A stretch of 64,000 nucleotides of DNA. Source: Roseomonas alba. GTDB taxonomy: Bacteria; Pseudomonadota; Alphaproteobacteria; Acetobacterales; Acetobacteraceae. The notes under the pieces are model-generated. The model had not been told where the DNA came from. It saw nothing but the letters and a program-made list of their open reading frames with translations, and searched no databases. Shown one piece after another: positions 28,532-37,128 of this stretch (its first letter is position 1; each line of letters starts with the position of its first letter). The stretch covers positions 124,001 through 188,000 of the forward strand of contig NZ_JAHYBZ010000007.1 in NCBI RefSeq assembly GCF_019430885.1, given 5' to 3'. Made by a program: the position numbers and the translations under genes.

Positions 28532-29100
28532 GCGAGACAGGAAAGTCCCGGCGCTGGATGCTCTATGCGCCGCTCGGCCTCGCCGCCGCGGCCGGCGCCG
28601 GTTTCTGGGTGATGCTGCGCGGCTTGCAAACCGGCAGCTACAATCCGACCGGCGTGCCTTCGGCACTGATCGGCCGCACCGCGCCGGATTTCAGCCTGCC
28701 GCCACTGGACGGCGCCGATCGTCCCGGCCTGTCCGCCGCCGATCTGCGCGGCCCCCTGCCCGGCCCGGTGCTGGTGAATTTCTGGGCGTCCTGGTGCGTG
28801 CCCTGCGTCGCCGAACACCCGCAGCTCATGCGCCTGTCGCGCGACGGCGTGCCGGTGCTCGGCATCAACTACAAGGACAAGACGGCTGATGCCCTGGCCT
28901 TCATACGGCGGCGCGGCGATCCCTTCACGCGGCTCGGTGTGGATGAGCCCGGGCGTGTCGCGATCGACTGGGGCGTCTATGGCGTGCCGGAGAGCTACCT
29001 GATCGACCGGCAGGGCATCATCCGCTGGCGCTATGCCGGGCCCATCCTGGCGGAGACGCTGGAGAACGAGCTGCGCCCTCTGCTGCGGCGGTACGCGTGA
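28528..29100 (+). CDS. ccmG: Thiol:disulphide interchange protein CcmG/DsbE
   Basis: 190 residues: membrane anchor (about 10-30), then a thioredoxin fold with the active site WASWCVPC (Cys90, Cys93) and the family segments APDFSLPPLDG and GVPESYLIDRQGIIRWRYAGPI. CcmG keeps the apocytochrome CXXCH cysteines reduced for haem attachment. It overlaps ccmF by ATGA. Its stop is followed directly by the disrupted ccmH start region. Confidence 0.95.
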   Translation: MSETGKSRRWMLYAPLGLAAAAGAGFWVMLRGLQTGSYNPTGVPSALIGRTAPDFSLPPLDGADRPGLSAADLRGPLPGPVLVNFWASWCVPCVAEHPQLMRLSRDGVPVLGINYKDKTADALAFIRRRGDPFTRLGVDEPGRVAIDWGVYGVPESYLIDRQGIIRWRYAGPILAETLENELRPLLRRYA

Positions 29101-29795
29101 TGCCGCGGCACGCGCATCACGGAGAGGGGCTTTGCCCCCCTCCGCACCTCCCCCTACCACGGGTACCCATTGGCGTTGCTGCGCAACGTCCATGGGGGCC
29201 AGCATCGGCCGAAAGGCCCTTGGAACCCAATTTTTGCGCTGCCGGATGGGCCCGACAGTCGCGCCCGGTGCGCCAGACTGACTGGAGGTTTCCAAAGGCC
29301 TTTCGGCCTTTGGTGGGTGGGGTCTCGGGGAGGGCAAATCCCTCCCCGGTCCTTCTTCTGCTGCTGGTCCTGACCTTCCCCGCCCTCGCCGCCGTTGGCC
29401 GTCCCGAGGACCGCCTCGCCGATCCTGTGCTGGAATCCCGTGCCGAGACGATTGGCCGCGAGCTCCGCTGCATGGTCTGCCAGAACCAGTCCATCGAGGA
29501 TTCCGATGCCGACCTGGCCCGCGACCTGCGGCGCCTGGTGCGGGAGCGCGTCGCGGCTGGTGACAGCGATGCGGCGGTGGTGGATTTCATCCACGACCGC
29601 TACGGCGACTACGTGCTGCTGAAGCCACCCTTCAACGCGGTCACGGCGCTGCTGTGGGCCATGCCGATCATCGCACTGGGGGGCGGGCTGATCGCCATCT
29701 TTGCGCGGCGGCGGCGCAGTGCGGCGGAGCCGGCGCCGCTGACCGAGGCGGAGCGCAGGCGCCTCGCTGAACTGGAGCGCGACGGCGCGGCATGA
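29100..29795 (+). CDS. ccmH: Cytochrome c maturation protein CcmH (CcmL/CycL type) with a repeat-derived N-terminus
   Basis: The conserved mature part starts at about 29385: DRLADPVLESRAETIGRELRCMVCQNQSIEDSDADLARDLRRLVRERV. RCMVC is the thiol pair that reduces apocytochrome, and LLKPPFNAVTALLWAMPIIAL is the membrane anchor. The signal peptide core is VLLLLLVLTFPALAA. The reading frame stays open back to ATG 29100, which overlaps the ccmG stop, but codons 8-83 are family 1 repeat sequence (29121-29348). A normal CcmH has only a few residues before the hydrophobic core. Translation could instead begin inside the repeat, for example at TTG 29310 or GTG 29313. This start is therefore uncertain; the body of the gene is not. 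Confidence 0.85.
   Translation: MPRHAHHGEGLCPPPHLPLPRVPIGVAAQRPWGPASAERPLEPNFCAAGWARQSRPVRQTDWRFPKAFRPLVGGVSGRANPSPVLLLLLVLTFPALAAVGRPEDRLADPVLESRAETIGRELRCMVCQNQSIEDSDADLARDLRRLVRERVAAGDSDAAVVDFIHDRYGDYVLLKPPFNAVTALLWAMPIIALGGGLIAIFARRRRSAAEPAPLTEAERRRLAELERDGAA
29121..29348. repeat. Mosaic palindromic repeat, family 1, copy 5 (inside the ccmH start)
   Basis: Left: GGAGAGGGGCTTTGCCCCCCTCC, the exchangeable hairpin CATTGGCGTTGC-tgc-GCAACGTCCATG, then AAAGGCCCTTGG. Right: GGTTTCCAAAGGCC..GGCCTTTGG, GGGGAGGGCAAATCCCTCCCC. As delimited it is 228 bases, a multiple of three, without a stop in the ccmH frame. Confidence 0.8.
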
Positions 29796-30592
29796 TGCTC
29801 TGGATTCTGCTGGCGCTTCTGGCGCTGACCGCCCTGCTGCCGCTCGGCTACGCGCTGCTGAAGCCGGGCGCGGCGCGGGGGCGGCGCGAGGCCGACATGG
29901 CGCTGTATCGCGCGCAGCTTGCGGAGCTGGATCGCGATCGGGAGGTCGGGCGGCTGAACGAGGCGGAGCACCGCGCGGCGACGCTGGAAGTGCAGCGCCG
30001 GTTGATCGCCGCGGCGGACCGGACGGAAGCGGCGCCGACGACGGGGCGCGGGGCGGTGATGTTGCTGGCGCTGCCGGGCCTGCTCGCGGTGGCGGGACTG
30101 GGGCTGTACCTGCTGCGTGGGACGCCTGGGATGCCGTCGGCGCCCTATACGCTGCGGGCCGAGGCGCAGGCGCGGGACGATCAGATCATGGCGCTGATGC
30201 GGGCGCGGGTCGCGGCGCTGGACCAGGGCACGGAACAGGCGCGGCGGGGGTGGATCCTGCTCGGCAATGCGGAGCGTGGGCGCGGCCGGGCCGATGCCGC
30301 CATCGAGGCCTGGGAGCGGGCGGCGACGATCCGCCTTGATGCGAACATCGCTGGTGACATCGCGGAGCTGGAGCTGGAACGCGGCAATGCCGCAGCGGCG
30401 GAACCCTGGATCACGCGCGGGCTGGCGGCGGAAGCGGCCGATCCGCGGCTGCGCTTCCTCGCCGGGCTGATCGACGCGGAGGGCGGACGGGCGGCCGAGG
30501 CTCGGGCGAAGTGGCAGGCGTTGCTGACGGATACGCCGGCGGATGCGCCGTGGCGGGCGATGCTGGAACGGCGACTCAGCGACCTGCCCTGA
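29792..30592 (+). CDS. ccmI: Cytochrome c biogenesis protein CcmI
   Basis: 266 residues: two membrane helices (about 2-24 and 90-111) separated by a charged cytoplasmic loop rich in leucine-zipper-like helix (ADMALYRAQLAELDRDREVGRLNEAEHRAATLEVQRRL), then periplasmic TPR repeats (RRGWILLGNAERGRGRADAAIEAWERAATIR). CcmI chaperones apocytochromes to CcmFH. The ATG overlaps the ccmH stop (ATGA). It is the last gene of the ccm run and overlaps the convergent lipase-like gene by 17 bases. Confidence 0.92.
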   Translation: MMLWILLALLALTALLPLGYALLKPGAARGRREADMALYRAQLAELDRDREVGRLNEAEHRAATLEVQRRLIAAADRTEAAPTTGRGAVMLLALPGLLAVAGLGLYLLRGTPGMPSAPYTLRAEAQARDDQIMALMRARVAALDQGTEQARRGWILLGNAERGRGRADAAIEAWERAATIRLDANIAGDIAELELERGNAAAAEPWITRGLAAEAADPRLRFLAGLIDAEGGRAAEARAKWQALLTDTPADAPWRAMLERRLSDLP

Positions 30593-31298
30593 CCGGCGGG
30601 ATGGGCGGGCGCGGCAAGGGCGGCGCCGGGGGCCGGTAGCTGACCGGGCTCATCGGCGCGACGACAGGCGATGGCGCCAGGCGCGCAGCGGCGAGCGATT
30701 CCAGCTGTGCGATGATCACGGCGTGGAGCTGCCGGTCCTTGTCGATGGAGATGTGGGACTCGCCATCGACAAGCCGGTTCTCCAGCGCGCCGGTGAAGCC
30801 GGGACCGCCGGCGAGGACGCGCACGAAGGCGGTGTCCCGGTCCTGATAGAAATTCAGCACGCGTAGGACGCCAGGGCCGATCGGGGCCGCCGCCGTCGGG
30901 TCGAAGGTGACGAGCAGATCCACCGCCACGCCCATGCCGCCGAGGTGGTTCGCCATCGCCACGGCGTCGTCGGCGCCGAAGGAATGGCCGATGATCGCGA
31001 AGGGCCGCGCAAGCGTCCCGTCGCGCGAGGCGGCGGCGACATTGGCGGCGAGGCTCCGCCAGTCGATGTAGTTGTGCACGACGGCGTCGAAGTCGTGGGC
31101 GCGGAGCTGCGCCGTCAGCACATTCATGCCGGTCGAGAAGACGTTGAACAGCCCGCGCAGGACGATGACGCGCCCGCGGGCCGGCCCGGCCAAGGGCGCG
31201 AGGCGCGTCGGGCCGCAGGCGGCGAGGGTCGTGAGGAGTCCGGCAATGGCGGCGCGGCGCGGCAATGCAGCCCGATCGGGCGAAGGCGGAATGGTCAT
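30576..31298 (-). CDS. Alpha/beta-hydrolase fold lipoprotein (lipase/esterase-like)
   Basis: 240 residues. A lipoprotein-type signal (AALPRRAAIAGLLTTLAACG, lipobox LAAC) is followed by an alpha/beta hydrolase core with nucleophile elbow GHSFGAD (context RPFAIIGHSFGADDAVAMANHL), LLVTFDPTAA for the acid strand and a C-terminal His in DGESHISIDKDRQLH. It ends in a Pro-rich tail. It would act on lipids or esters at the outer membrane or in the periplasm. A TTG (31304) overlaps the stop of the ICMT-like gene; ATG 31298 is preferred. Confidence 0.7.
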   Translation of the reverse strand: MTIPPSPDRAALPRRAAIAGLLTTLAACGPTRLAPLAGPARGRVIVLRGLFNVFSTGMNVLTAQLRAHDFDAVVHNYIDWRSLAANVAAASRDGTLARPFAIIGHSFGADDAVAMANHLGGMGVAVDLLVTFDPTAAAPIGPGVLRVLNFYQDRDTAFVRVLAGGPGFTGALENRLVDGESHISIDKDRQLHAVIIAQLESLAAARLAPSPVVAPMSPVSYRPPAPPLPRPPIPPVRAGR

Positions 31299-31300
31299 GA

Positions 31301-31885
31301 TCAACGGAGGAAGGGGATCACTCTCGGGGTTCGTTCGGCATAGGAATCCCAGACAGCGCCAAAGGTTTCACGCATCAGCGTTTCCTCCCGCCCGACGCGG
31401 AAGAAATACAGCGTGCCGAAGCCGATCAGCCCGGCCGGGCCGGCCAGCCAGTTCTGCAAGGTGAAGGCCTGGGCGATCGCCCAAAGCCAGAAGGCCGAAT
31501 ACATCGGATGGCGCACGAAGCGATAGACGCCGGCGGTGATCAGGGCATGTTCCTCCCGCACCTGCAGCGTGACCGACCAGTTCCGGCCGAGCGCCTTGTG
31601 CGTGGCGCGGAACAAGGCCAGCGAGGCGACGAACACCACCAGCCCGAAGACCGCGCGCGGCGCCGAAAACGCCTGGTCCAGCGCCGCCGGGAATCCGGTC
31701 GCGATGTAGATCCCAGGGATGATGCCGAGGCCGGTCAGCGAGATGAGCAGCAGCAGCTTCTCCCGCCCGTCCATGGCGTCGCGGCGCAGCACGTTGCGGC
31801 GTGTCTTGCGCTCGAAAGGAAGACGGATGATCCACCAAGCGACCATGCAGGCCGCATGCAGCAATTTCGCAATGAGTGGCGTCAC
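31301..31885 (-). CDS. Isoprenylcysteine carboxyl methyltransferase (ICMT/PEMT) family membrane protein
   Basis: 194 residues with about five membrane helices. The family motif GVYRFVRHPMYSAFWLWAIAQAF (SAM-binding His-Pro element) is at about 118-140, and the C-terminal EETLMRETFGAVWDSYAERTPRVIPFL includes the conserved Glu-Tyr. Bacterial members methylate small lipophilic acceptors, none known here. It is cotranscribed with two hydrolase genes; its ATG overlaps the upstream lipase-like stop by 4 bases. Confidence 0.85.
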   Translation of the reverse strand: MTPLIAKLLHAACMVAWWIIRLPFERKTRRNVLRRDAMDGREKLLLLISLTGLGIIPGIYIATGFPAALDQAFSAPRAVFGLVVFVASLALFRATHKALGRNWSVTLQVREEHALITAGVYRFVRHPMYSAFWLWAIAQAFTLQNWLAGPAGLIGFGTLYFFRVGREETLMRETFGAVWDSYAERTPRVIPFLR

Positions 31886-33072
31886 GCAGCGCGCTCCAGC
31901 GGCGGGGCGGCGAGGCCGCCATCGGGCCCGATCATCCGGTCCGGGAAGGGGTCACGCCCCACCGCACCCGGTCCGCAGGCGATCAGGCCCCAATCGTAGA
32001 AATACCGCCGGCCGCAGCCGGTGACATAGACACGGTGCGCCCGCAGCATCGACCGCCGCACCCGGCACCAGGCAGCATGGTCCAGCATGGCACGCGGATG
32101 GATGCGCTCGAGCCGCGGCCCCTGCCCCGGCAGACCCAGCACGGCGACCGGGTCGGCGCCATGGAAGCAGACCAGGTCGCGTCGGGAGGTGAATTCCAGC
32201 CAGGCCAGCCCCGGCAGCGCCGCGATCCGGCCCACCGAGGCCCGCAGGCGGCCCGCCTCCGGCATCAGGGCGATCTTCAGCAGGGAGGAGCCGAGCCCGA
32301 CCAGGGCCAGGGGGGGCGCCGTGCGGGGGGGATCGGGGTCGCGATCCAGGGCCTCGGCCAGCGCCTCGACCGCCAGCACCATGCCAAGGCTGTGGCCGGT
32401 CAGCACCACCTCATCCACATCCCTGCGGCGGGCGGCAATGATCTCGTCGGCGAAGCAGGTGATGCGGTCCGTGATGTCCGGCCGGGCACCACGGGCGAGG
32501 TCGCGGGCGAAGACCCAGTCGGCCATCAGATGACGCAGATGCAGCCAGCGATCCGCTGCGACGGCCAAGGCGGTGAAGGTCACGACACCCAGGGCGAGGC
32601 CCCGCCAGCCGCCCAGCAGCAGCCCCGCCAGGACGCCGCCCAATATCGCGCCGGCCAGCGCCAGCAACGGCAGGGCCACGAAGATGAGGTATCGCCAATG
32701 TGCGGCGCGGTAGCGCGCCAGGGTGCCATCCATCAGCAGTCCTGCCAGGGCGCCGAGACCCTTCGGGATCAGCACGGGCATGGGTTTGGCCAGATCGCCG
32801 GCGATCAGATCGTCCCAGGCGAGGATGCGGACTTCCGCCTGGGTAGCCCAATCCGGGCCGGACAGCCGCGCCTGGAAGGCATGCACGGTACCGCCGGCCG
32901 AGACCTCCCCCGGCCCCGTGCTGGCGACGAGACCCCAGGCGGCAGCACTGCGGTCCAGGGTGCGGGCCAGCCGGCGCCGCTGCGCCTCACCACTCAAGGG
33001 TTCATAGCCCGGCACATGCAGCACCAGGCGCCTGCGCACGGTCAGCGATGGTTTCGCGGTCGTGTGACTCAT
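31882..33072 (-). CDS. Membrane-embedded alpha/beta-hydrolase (lipase-like)
   Basis: 396 residues. An N-terminal RRRLVLHVPGYEPLSGEAQRRRLARTL is followed by two adjacent membrane helices (about 130-175, ALPLLALAGAILGGVLAGLLLGGW). The catalytic elbow is LTGHSLGMVLAVEALAEAL, with a likely Asp/His later in the sequence (TSRRDLVCFHGADPVAV). The length and the mid-protein hairpin are unusual for a soluble lipase. Part of the tlpA-lipase-ICMT-lipase run. The substrate is unknown; a membrane lipid or ester is plausible. Confidence 0.65.
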   Translation of the reverse strand: MSHTTAKPSLTVRRRLVLHVPGYEPLSGEAQRRRLARTLDRSAAAWGLVASTGPGEVSAGGTVHAFQARLSGPDWATQAEVRILAWDDLIAGDLAKPMPVLIPKGLGALAGLLMDGTLARYRAAHWRYLIFVALPLLALAGAILGGVLAGLLLGGWRGLALGVVTFTALAVAADRWLHLRHLMADWVFARDLARGARPDITDRITCFADEIIAARRRDVDEVVLTGHSLGMVLAVEALAEALDRDPDPPRTAPPLALVGLGSSLLKIALMPEAGRLRASVGRIAALPGLAWLEFTSRRDLVCFHGADPVAVLGLPGQGPRLERIHPRAMLDHAAWCRVRRSMLRAHRVYVTGCGRRYFYDWGLIACGPGAVGRDPFPDRMIGPDGGLAAPPLERAA

Positions 33073-33127
33073 GGCACCGGCATCCCCGGGGGCCCGAACG
33101 CAGCCTGAGCCCGCCGGTTGCCCGGAA

Positions 33128-33715
33128 TCAAGCGCGACGCGTGGGGTCGGTCTGGGCCGGGCCGGCCAGGCGCCGGATGGCGGCGAGGAACTCCGGCGCA
33201 TCCCAGGCCGCATCGCCCTCCAGCCGCGCGCGCTCGCGCCCCTGGCGGTCGACGATGATGGTGGTCGGCAGGCCCCGCGCGCCCAGAGCCCGGGCCGCGG
33301 TGCCGCGGGGATCAAGCCAGATCCGCAGGGTGCGGACCTGCGTCCGCTCGTAGAAGGCCTGGACCACCGGCGCGCCGCCGCGGTCCGAGGAGAGCGGCAG
33401 CACCAGGATGTCCTCCGCGGACAGCGCCGCCGCGGCGCGGTCGAGGGACGGCATCTCCGCCACGCAGGGCGGGCACCAGGTCGCCCAGAGATTGATCACC
33501 AGCGCCTTTTGCGGGAAGTCGGAGGGTGCGATGGCCTTGCCCTCGGCATCGGTGAAGGTGATGGGGGGCAGCGTCGCCTCTTCCTCCCGCAGCCGGTTCA
33601 GCCCGCGGGGCGTGGCGGCCAAGCCTTGCCGCGCCGGAAGGGTGCCGAGTAGGGTCCCGCCCGCCGTCAGCGCCGGGGCGGCCTTGAGAATGGAACGGCG
33701 CGTCGGAACCAGCAC
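33128..33715 (-). CDS. TlpA-like thiol:disulphide oxidoreductase
   Basis: 195 residues. The twin-arginine-like signal [17 protein letters not shown] is followed by a thioredoxin fold with the active site WATWCPPC (Cys81, Cys84) and [25 protein letters not shown]. TlpA proteins reduce periplasmic disulphides, for example for cytochrome oxidase assembly. The start is GTG 33715 behind GGGGGA; frame upstream of it runs into argH on the other strand. Only 16 bases separate it from the divergent argH start. Confidence 0.88.
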   Translation of the reverse strand: MLVPTRRSILKAAPALTAGGTLLGTLPARQGLAATPRGLNRLREEEATLPPITFTDAEGKAIAPSDFPQKALVINLWATWCPPCVAEMPSLDRAAAALSAEDILVLPLSSDRGGAPVVQAFYERTQVRTLRIWLDPRGTAARALGARGLPTTIIVDRQGRERARLEGDAAWDAPEFLAAIRRLAGPAQTDPTRRA

Positions 33716-33731
33716 GAAAGACAATCCCCCA

Positions 33732-35120
33732 GTGAGCAGCAACGCCAATCGGCAATGGGGTGGGCGCTTCGCGGAAGGCCCCTCCGCCATCATGGAAGCG
33801 ATCAATGCCTCCATCGGCTTCGATCGCAAGATGTGGCGTCAGGACATCCGCGGCTCCCTGGCCCATGCCGCGATGCTGAAGCATGTAGGGATCATCTCGG
33901 CGGAAGACGAGGCGGAAATACGGCGCGGCCTCAATGACATCGCCGCGCGCATCGAGAAGGGGGACTTCCCCTTCGATGAGGCGCTGGAAGACATCCACAT
34001 GAATGTGGAGGCCCGCCTGTCAGCCGTGATCGGCGATGCCGGCAAGCGGCTGCACACGGCACGATCCCGCAACGACCAGGTGGCGCTGGACGTGCGCCTG
34101 TGGGTGCGCGACGCGATCGACGGGCTGTCCGGCCAGATCGAGGATGTGATGCGTGCCCTGGTCGCCCGCGCCGAGGAGCATGCCGGCACGGTGATGCCCG
34201 GCTTCACGCATCTGCAGCCCGCGCAGCCGGTCACGCTGGGGCATCACTTCCTCGCCTATGTCGAGATGCTGTCGCGCGACCTGTCGCGGCTGCGCGACTG
34301 CCGCGCGCGGATGAACGAGTGCCCGCTCGGCGCTGCCGCGCTGGCCGGCACGGGCTTCCCCATCGACCGGCACATGACGGCCAAGGCGCTCGATTTCGAC
34401 GGGCCGACGCGCAATTCGCTCGATTCCGTGGCGTCGCGCGATTTCGCGGCTGAGTTCCTGTTTGCCTGCTCGATGTGCGCGACGCATCTGTCGCGCCTCG
34501 CCGAGGAGATCGTGATCTGGACGAACCCCTATTTCGGGTTCGTGAAGCTGTCGGATGCCTTCACGACCGGCAGTTCCATCATGCCGCAGAAGCGCAACCC
34601 GGATGCCGCCGAGCTGGTGCGCGGCAAGACCGGGCGCGTGGTCGGCGCGCTGGTCGGCCTGCTGACGGTGATGAAGGGCTTGGCGCTGACCTATTTCAAG
34701 GACATGCAGGAAGACAAGGAAGGCGTCTTCGACGCGGCCGAGACCATGACGCTGGTCCTCGCCGCCGTCGCCGGCATGGTGCGCGACCTGAAGCCGGATG
34801 TGGGGCGCCTGGCCTCGGCGGCGGGGGCGGGCTTCTCGACCGCGACCGACCTCGCCGACTGGCTGGTGCGGGAGCTGAAAATGCCCTTCCGCGATGCGCA
34901 CCATGTGACCGGCGCGCTGGTGGCGAAGGCCGAGGGGCTCGGCGTCGATCTCGCAGGTTTGACCATCGAGGAGATGCGCGAGGCCGAGCCGCGCATCCAT
35001 GAAGGCGTGTACGACGTGCTGTCGGTGGCGGCCTCGGTGCGGTCGCGCACCTCCTATGGCGGGACGGCGCCGGCGAATGTCGCGGCCATGGCCGCGGAGT
35101 GGAAGGCGAAGCTCGGATGA
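33732..35120 (+). CDS. argH: Argininosuccinate lyase
   Basis: 462 residues, family length. The signature [12 protein letters not shown] (280-291) holds the catalytic Ser loop, and His160 in [14 protein letters not shown] is the general acid/base partner. It cleaves argininosuccinate to arginine and fumarate in the last step of arginine synthesis. The start is GTG 33732 ([20 protein letters not shown]). Its stop overlaps the lptM-like ATG. The tlpA-divergent-argH-lipoprotein arrangement is familiar from alphaproteobacteria, where lysA often follows; here a repeat follows instead. Confidence 0.96.
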   Translation: MSSNANRQWGGRFAEGPSAIMEAINASIGFDRKMWRQDIRGSLAHAAMLKHVGIISAEDEAEIRRGLNDIAARIEKGDFPFDEALEDIHMNVEARLSAVIGDAGKRLHTARSRNDQVALDVRLWVRDAIDGLSGQIEDVMRALVARAEEHAGTVMPGFTHLQPAQPVTLGHHFLAYVEMLSRDLSRLRDCRARMNECPLGAAALAGTGFPIDRHMTAKALDFDGPTRNSLDSVASRDFAAEFLFACSMCATHLSRLAEEIVIWTNPYFGFVKLSDAFTTGSSIMPQKRNPDAAELVRGKTGRVVGALVGLLTVMKGLALTYFKDMQEDKEGVFDAAETMTLVLAAVAGMVRDLKPDVGRLASAAGAGFSTATDLADWLVRELKMPFRDAHHVTGALVAKAEGLGVDLAGLTIEEMREAEPRIHEGVYDVLSVAASVRSRTSYGGTAPANVAAMAAEWKAKLG

Positions 35121-35245
35121 CACGGACGGTCCTGGGGGCCCTGGCCCTGGCCCTGCTGCTGGCGGCCTGCGGCAAGGTAGGACCGGTGCGCCCACCGGGG
35201 CCGCCGGACCAGATCACCTATCCGCGGCTATATCCGAGCCATTGA
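35117..35245 (+). CDS. Small LptM-like lipoprotein
   Basis: 42 residues: [30 protein letters not shown]. The lipobox LAAC gives a lipidated Cys18, and [10 protein letters not shown] matches the short CGxKGPLxxP motif of LptM/YifL, which assists LptD-LptE assembly in E. coli. The ATG overlaps the argH stop (ATGA). It is too small for default gene finders, but the lipobox, motif and position make it convincing. Confidence 0.8.
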   Translation: MTRTVLGALALALLLAACGKVGPVRPPGPPDQITYPRLYPSH

Positions 35246-35271
35246 GGCTGAGGGAGACCCGCGCGGTGGCA

Positions 35272-35611
35272 TTGGAGAGGGGCTCTGCCCCTCTCCAAAC
35301 CCTCTCCCCGCCACGGGATCCCATTGACGTTGCTGCGCAACGTCAATGGACCCATCGGCTGGAGGGCCTCTGGACACCTTGAGTTGATGCCAGGCAAGCA
35401 GGCAAGCCAACCTGCCTGAAGGAGCAATGGGCACGACGCCGAGCCTGCGGTGGGGCGCGACGGCGACGCCACCCCGACCCAAAGGGTTTCGTGCGCGAGT
35501 GCGGCTCGACGCCATCCTGCCAGCGGCGCACAGCGCCCAGCGACGGTTTCCAAAGGCCCTGCGGCCTTTGGTGGGGAGGGGTCCGGGGAGGGGCAAAGCC
35601 CTTCCCCGGTT
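35272..35611. repeat. Mosaic palindromic repeat, family 1, copy 6
   Basis: Fills 35246-35625. Left: GGAGAGGGGCTCTGCCCCTCTCC, then the perfect exchangeable hairpin CATTGACGTTGC-tgc-GCAACGTCAATG (35322-35348). Right: GCGCCCAGCGACGGTTTCC, AAAGGCC..GGCCTTTGG, GGGGAGGGGCAAAGCCCTTCCCC. Centre: GTGCGCGAGTGCGG and CCATCCTGCC. Confidence 0.85.
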
Positions 35612-35625
35612 CCGCCATCGCCAAG

Positions 35626-36159
35626 TCAGGCCACCGGTTCGCAGCTTAGTTCGAAGCGGCATTCGGGGTGCCCCGCGGCGGCGCAGGCGACCTCCCGGCA
35701 GATCGGCGTTCCCGCCCGCCCTGCCGTTTCGAGGACATAGCGCATGCCGCCGGCGAAGCTGCCTTCGAAGGTATAGCAAACGGTCCGGCCCGCCTCCGGC
35801 CCATAGCCGAGTGCGAAGGCGGAATGCCGCACGGTGACGGCGGCGGTGCCGGCATCCGCGTCGAGCGCGGTGATGTCCATCTGCCCGTAGCCGCGCTGGG
35901 ACAACCGCTTGAGGTAGTGCCGGAAGGTCTCGACCGCTGAGAGGCCGTGGGTCTTCGCCTCGGCCCGGCACCATTGCAGCGCGGAGAGATCGCTCGAGGT
36001 GTAGAGAATCTCACGATAGGCGTCGGCGCCGATGGCGGTTTCGATGGCCTTCTGCATGTTCACGAGGAAATGCCGGGGCAGGTAGATCATCGGCAGGCCG
36101 TCGGTCCGCCAGATCCCGGTCTCCGGATCCACGTCGATAGGAACTTGCGGCTGCGCCAT
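35626..36159 (-). CDS. V4R (4-vinyl reductase) domain protein
   Basis: 177 residues. After an N-terminal RTDGLPMIYLPRHFLVNMQKAIETAIGADAYREILY helical part comes the V4R core GQMDITALDADAGTAAVTVRHSAFALGYG, and it closes with a cysteine cluster (PICREVACAAAGHPECRFELSC) typical of V4R small-molecule or metal-binding domains. V4R proteins bind hydrocarbon-like ligands or tetrapyrrole precursors in other systems; here the ligand is unknown. GGGAGAC precedes the ATG at 36159. Monocistronic, with a family 1 repeat downstream. Confidence 0.7.
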   Translation of the reverse strand: MAQPQVPIDVDPETGIWRTDGLPMIYLPRHFLVNMQKAIETAIGADAYREILYTSSDLSALQWCRAEAKTHGLSAVETFRHYLKRLSQRGYGQMDITALDADAGTAAVTVRHSAFALGYGPEAGRTVCYTFEGSFAGGMRYVLETAGRAGTPICREVACAAAGHPECRFELSCEPVA

Positions 36160-36243
36160 GGTGTCTCCCGAAGCGACTGGCCCGAACATCCATGGGCCGG
36201 GCCGCAGTCTCTTCGGGAATGCTTCGGTGCCGCAACCCGGCCG

Positions 36244-36426
36244 CTACGGCACGACCGGCCCGGACACGAAGGCGCCGCCGAAGATCAGGTAAAGCACCAG
36301 GACGATCAGCAGGAGTCCCAGGATTCCCCCGAAGCCACCGCCCCCATAGTAGCCGGACCGGTAGCCGTAATAGCCGCCCCCGCCGAAGACCAGCAGCAGC
36401 AGTATGATGACGAGCAGAAGCATCAT
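36244..36426 (-). CDS. Small glycine/leucine-rich membrane protein
   Basis: 60 residues: helix MMLLLVIILLLLVFGGGGYYGYRSGYY, a Gly/Tyr-rich loop, then a second helix (GILGLLLIVLVLYLIFGGAF). AAGGAGA lies upstream with good spacing, so it is probably expressed. It resembles the DUF3309-like minimal membrane proteins common in this group. No function can be assigned. Confidence 0.65.
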   Translation of the reverse strand: MMLLLVIILLLLVFGGGGYYGYRSGYYGGGGFGGILGLLLIVLVLYLIFGGAFVSGPVVP

Positions 36427-36483
36427 GGCCGTCTCTCCTTCGGAAGGAGAGCGTCCGAAGCGGCCCAGGGTTGCAAGGGGCCG

Positions 36484-37128
36484 TCAGATCCCCAGCAGCG
36501 CGTCCAGCTCGTCCATCGCCAGGAACGGGGTCGCGCCATGCGCCGCGAGCACGCCGCGCGGCGTTTCATGCGCGAAGCCCAGCACGCGGCAGCCGGCTGC
36601 CATGCCGGCGCGCACGCCGGGCACGCTGTCCTCGACGACCACGCAATCCTGGGGCGCCGCGTCGCAGGAGGCTGCCGCCGCCAGGTAGATGTCGGGCCAG
36701 GGCTTGGGACGGTCGACATCCTCGAAGGAGAAGATGCGGTCGCCGAACACCGTCGCCAGGCCGAGGCCGCGCATCTTGGCCATCAGCTCCGCGCGGCCGG
36801 AATTGGACGCCACGGCGACGGGAACGCCGGCCGCGACGATGCGGTGCACCGCCTCGACGGCGCCAGGGATGGCGGGTGTGCGCCGGGTCATCTCGATCGC
36901 CAGCAGCATCGCGATCTCCTGTGCCCAGCCGGGCGGGAGCGACCCGACCCGCGCCTCGATGCGCGGCACCATGTCGGGCAAGGCGAGGCCGAGGAAGGTT
37001 TCGCGCGCCTCCGCCGCCTGCATCGGCCAGCCGAGGGCGGTGAGCTGTTCCGCGACGATGGCGTTCACCAGCATCTCGCTGTCGGCGAGGACGCCGTCGC
37101 AGTCGAAGAGAACGGCCTGGGGCCTCAT
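36484..37128 (-). CDS. HAD superfamily hydrolase (phosphoglycolate phosphatase / beta-phosphoglucomutase-like)
   Basis: 214 residues. Motif I FDCDGVLADSE (Asp9 nucleophile, Asp11), motif II VASNSGRAEL, motif III Lys in DRPKPWPDIY, motif IV VVEDSVPGVRAG, with a helical cap between I and II. This is the GmhB/PGP/PGMB-type HAD subclass. The substrate cannot be read. The ATG overlaps the hemH stop (ATGA), making it the last gene of a secB-hemH-HAD run. Confidence 0.88.
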   Translation of the reverse strand: MRPQAVLFDCDGVLADSEMLVNAIVAEQLTALGWPMQAAEARETFLGLALPDMVPRIEARVGSLPPGWAQEIAMLLAIEMTRRTPAIPGAVEAVHRIVAAGVPVAVASNSGRAELMAKMRGLGLATVFGDRIFSFEDVDRPKPWPDIYLAAAASCDAAPQDCVVVEDSVPGVRAGMAAGCRVLGFAHETPRGVLAAHGATPFLAMDELDALLGI

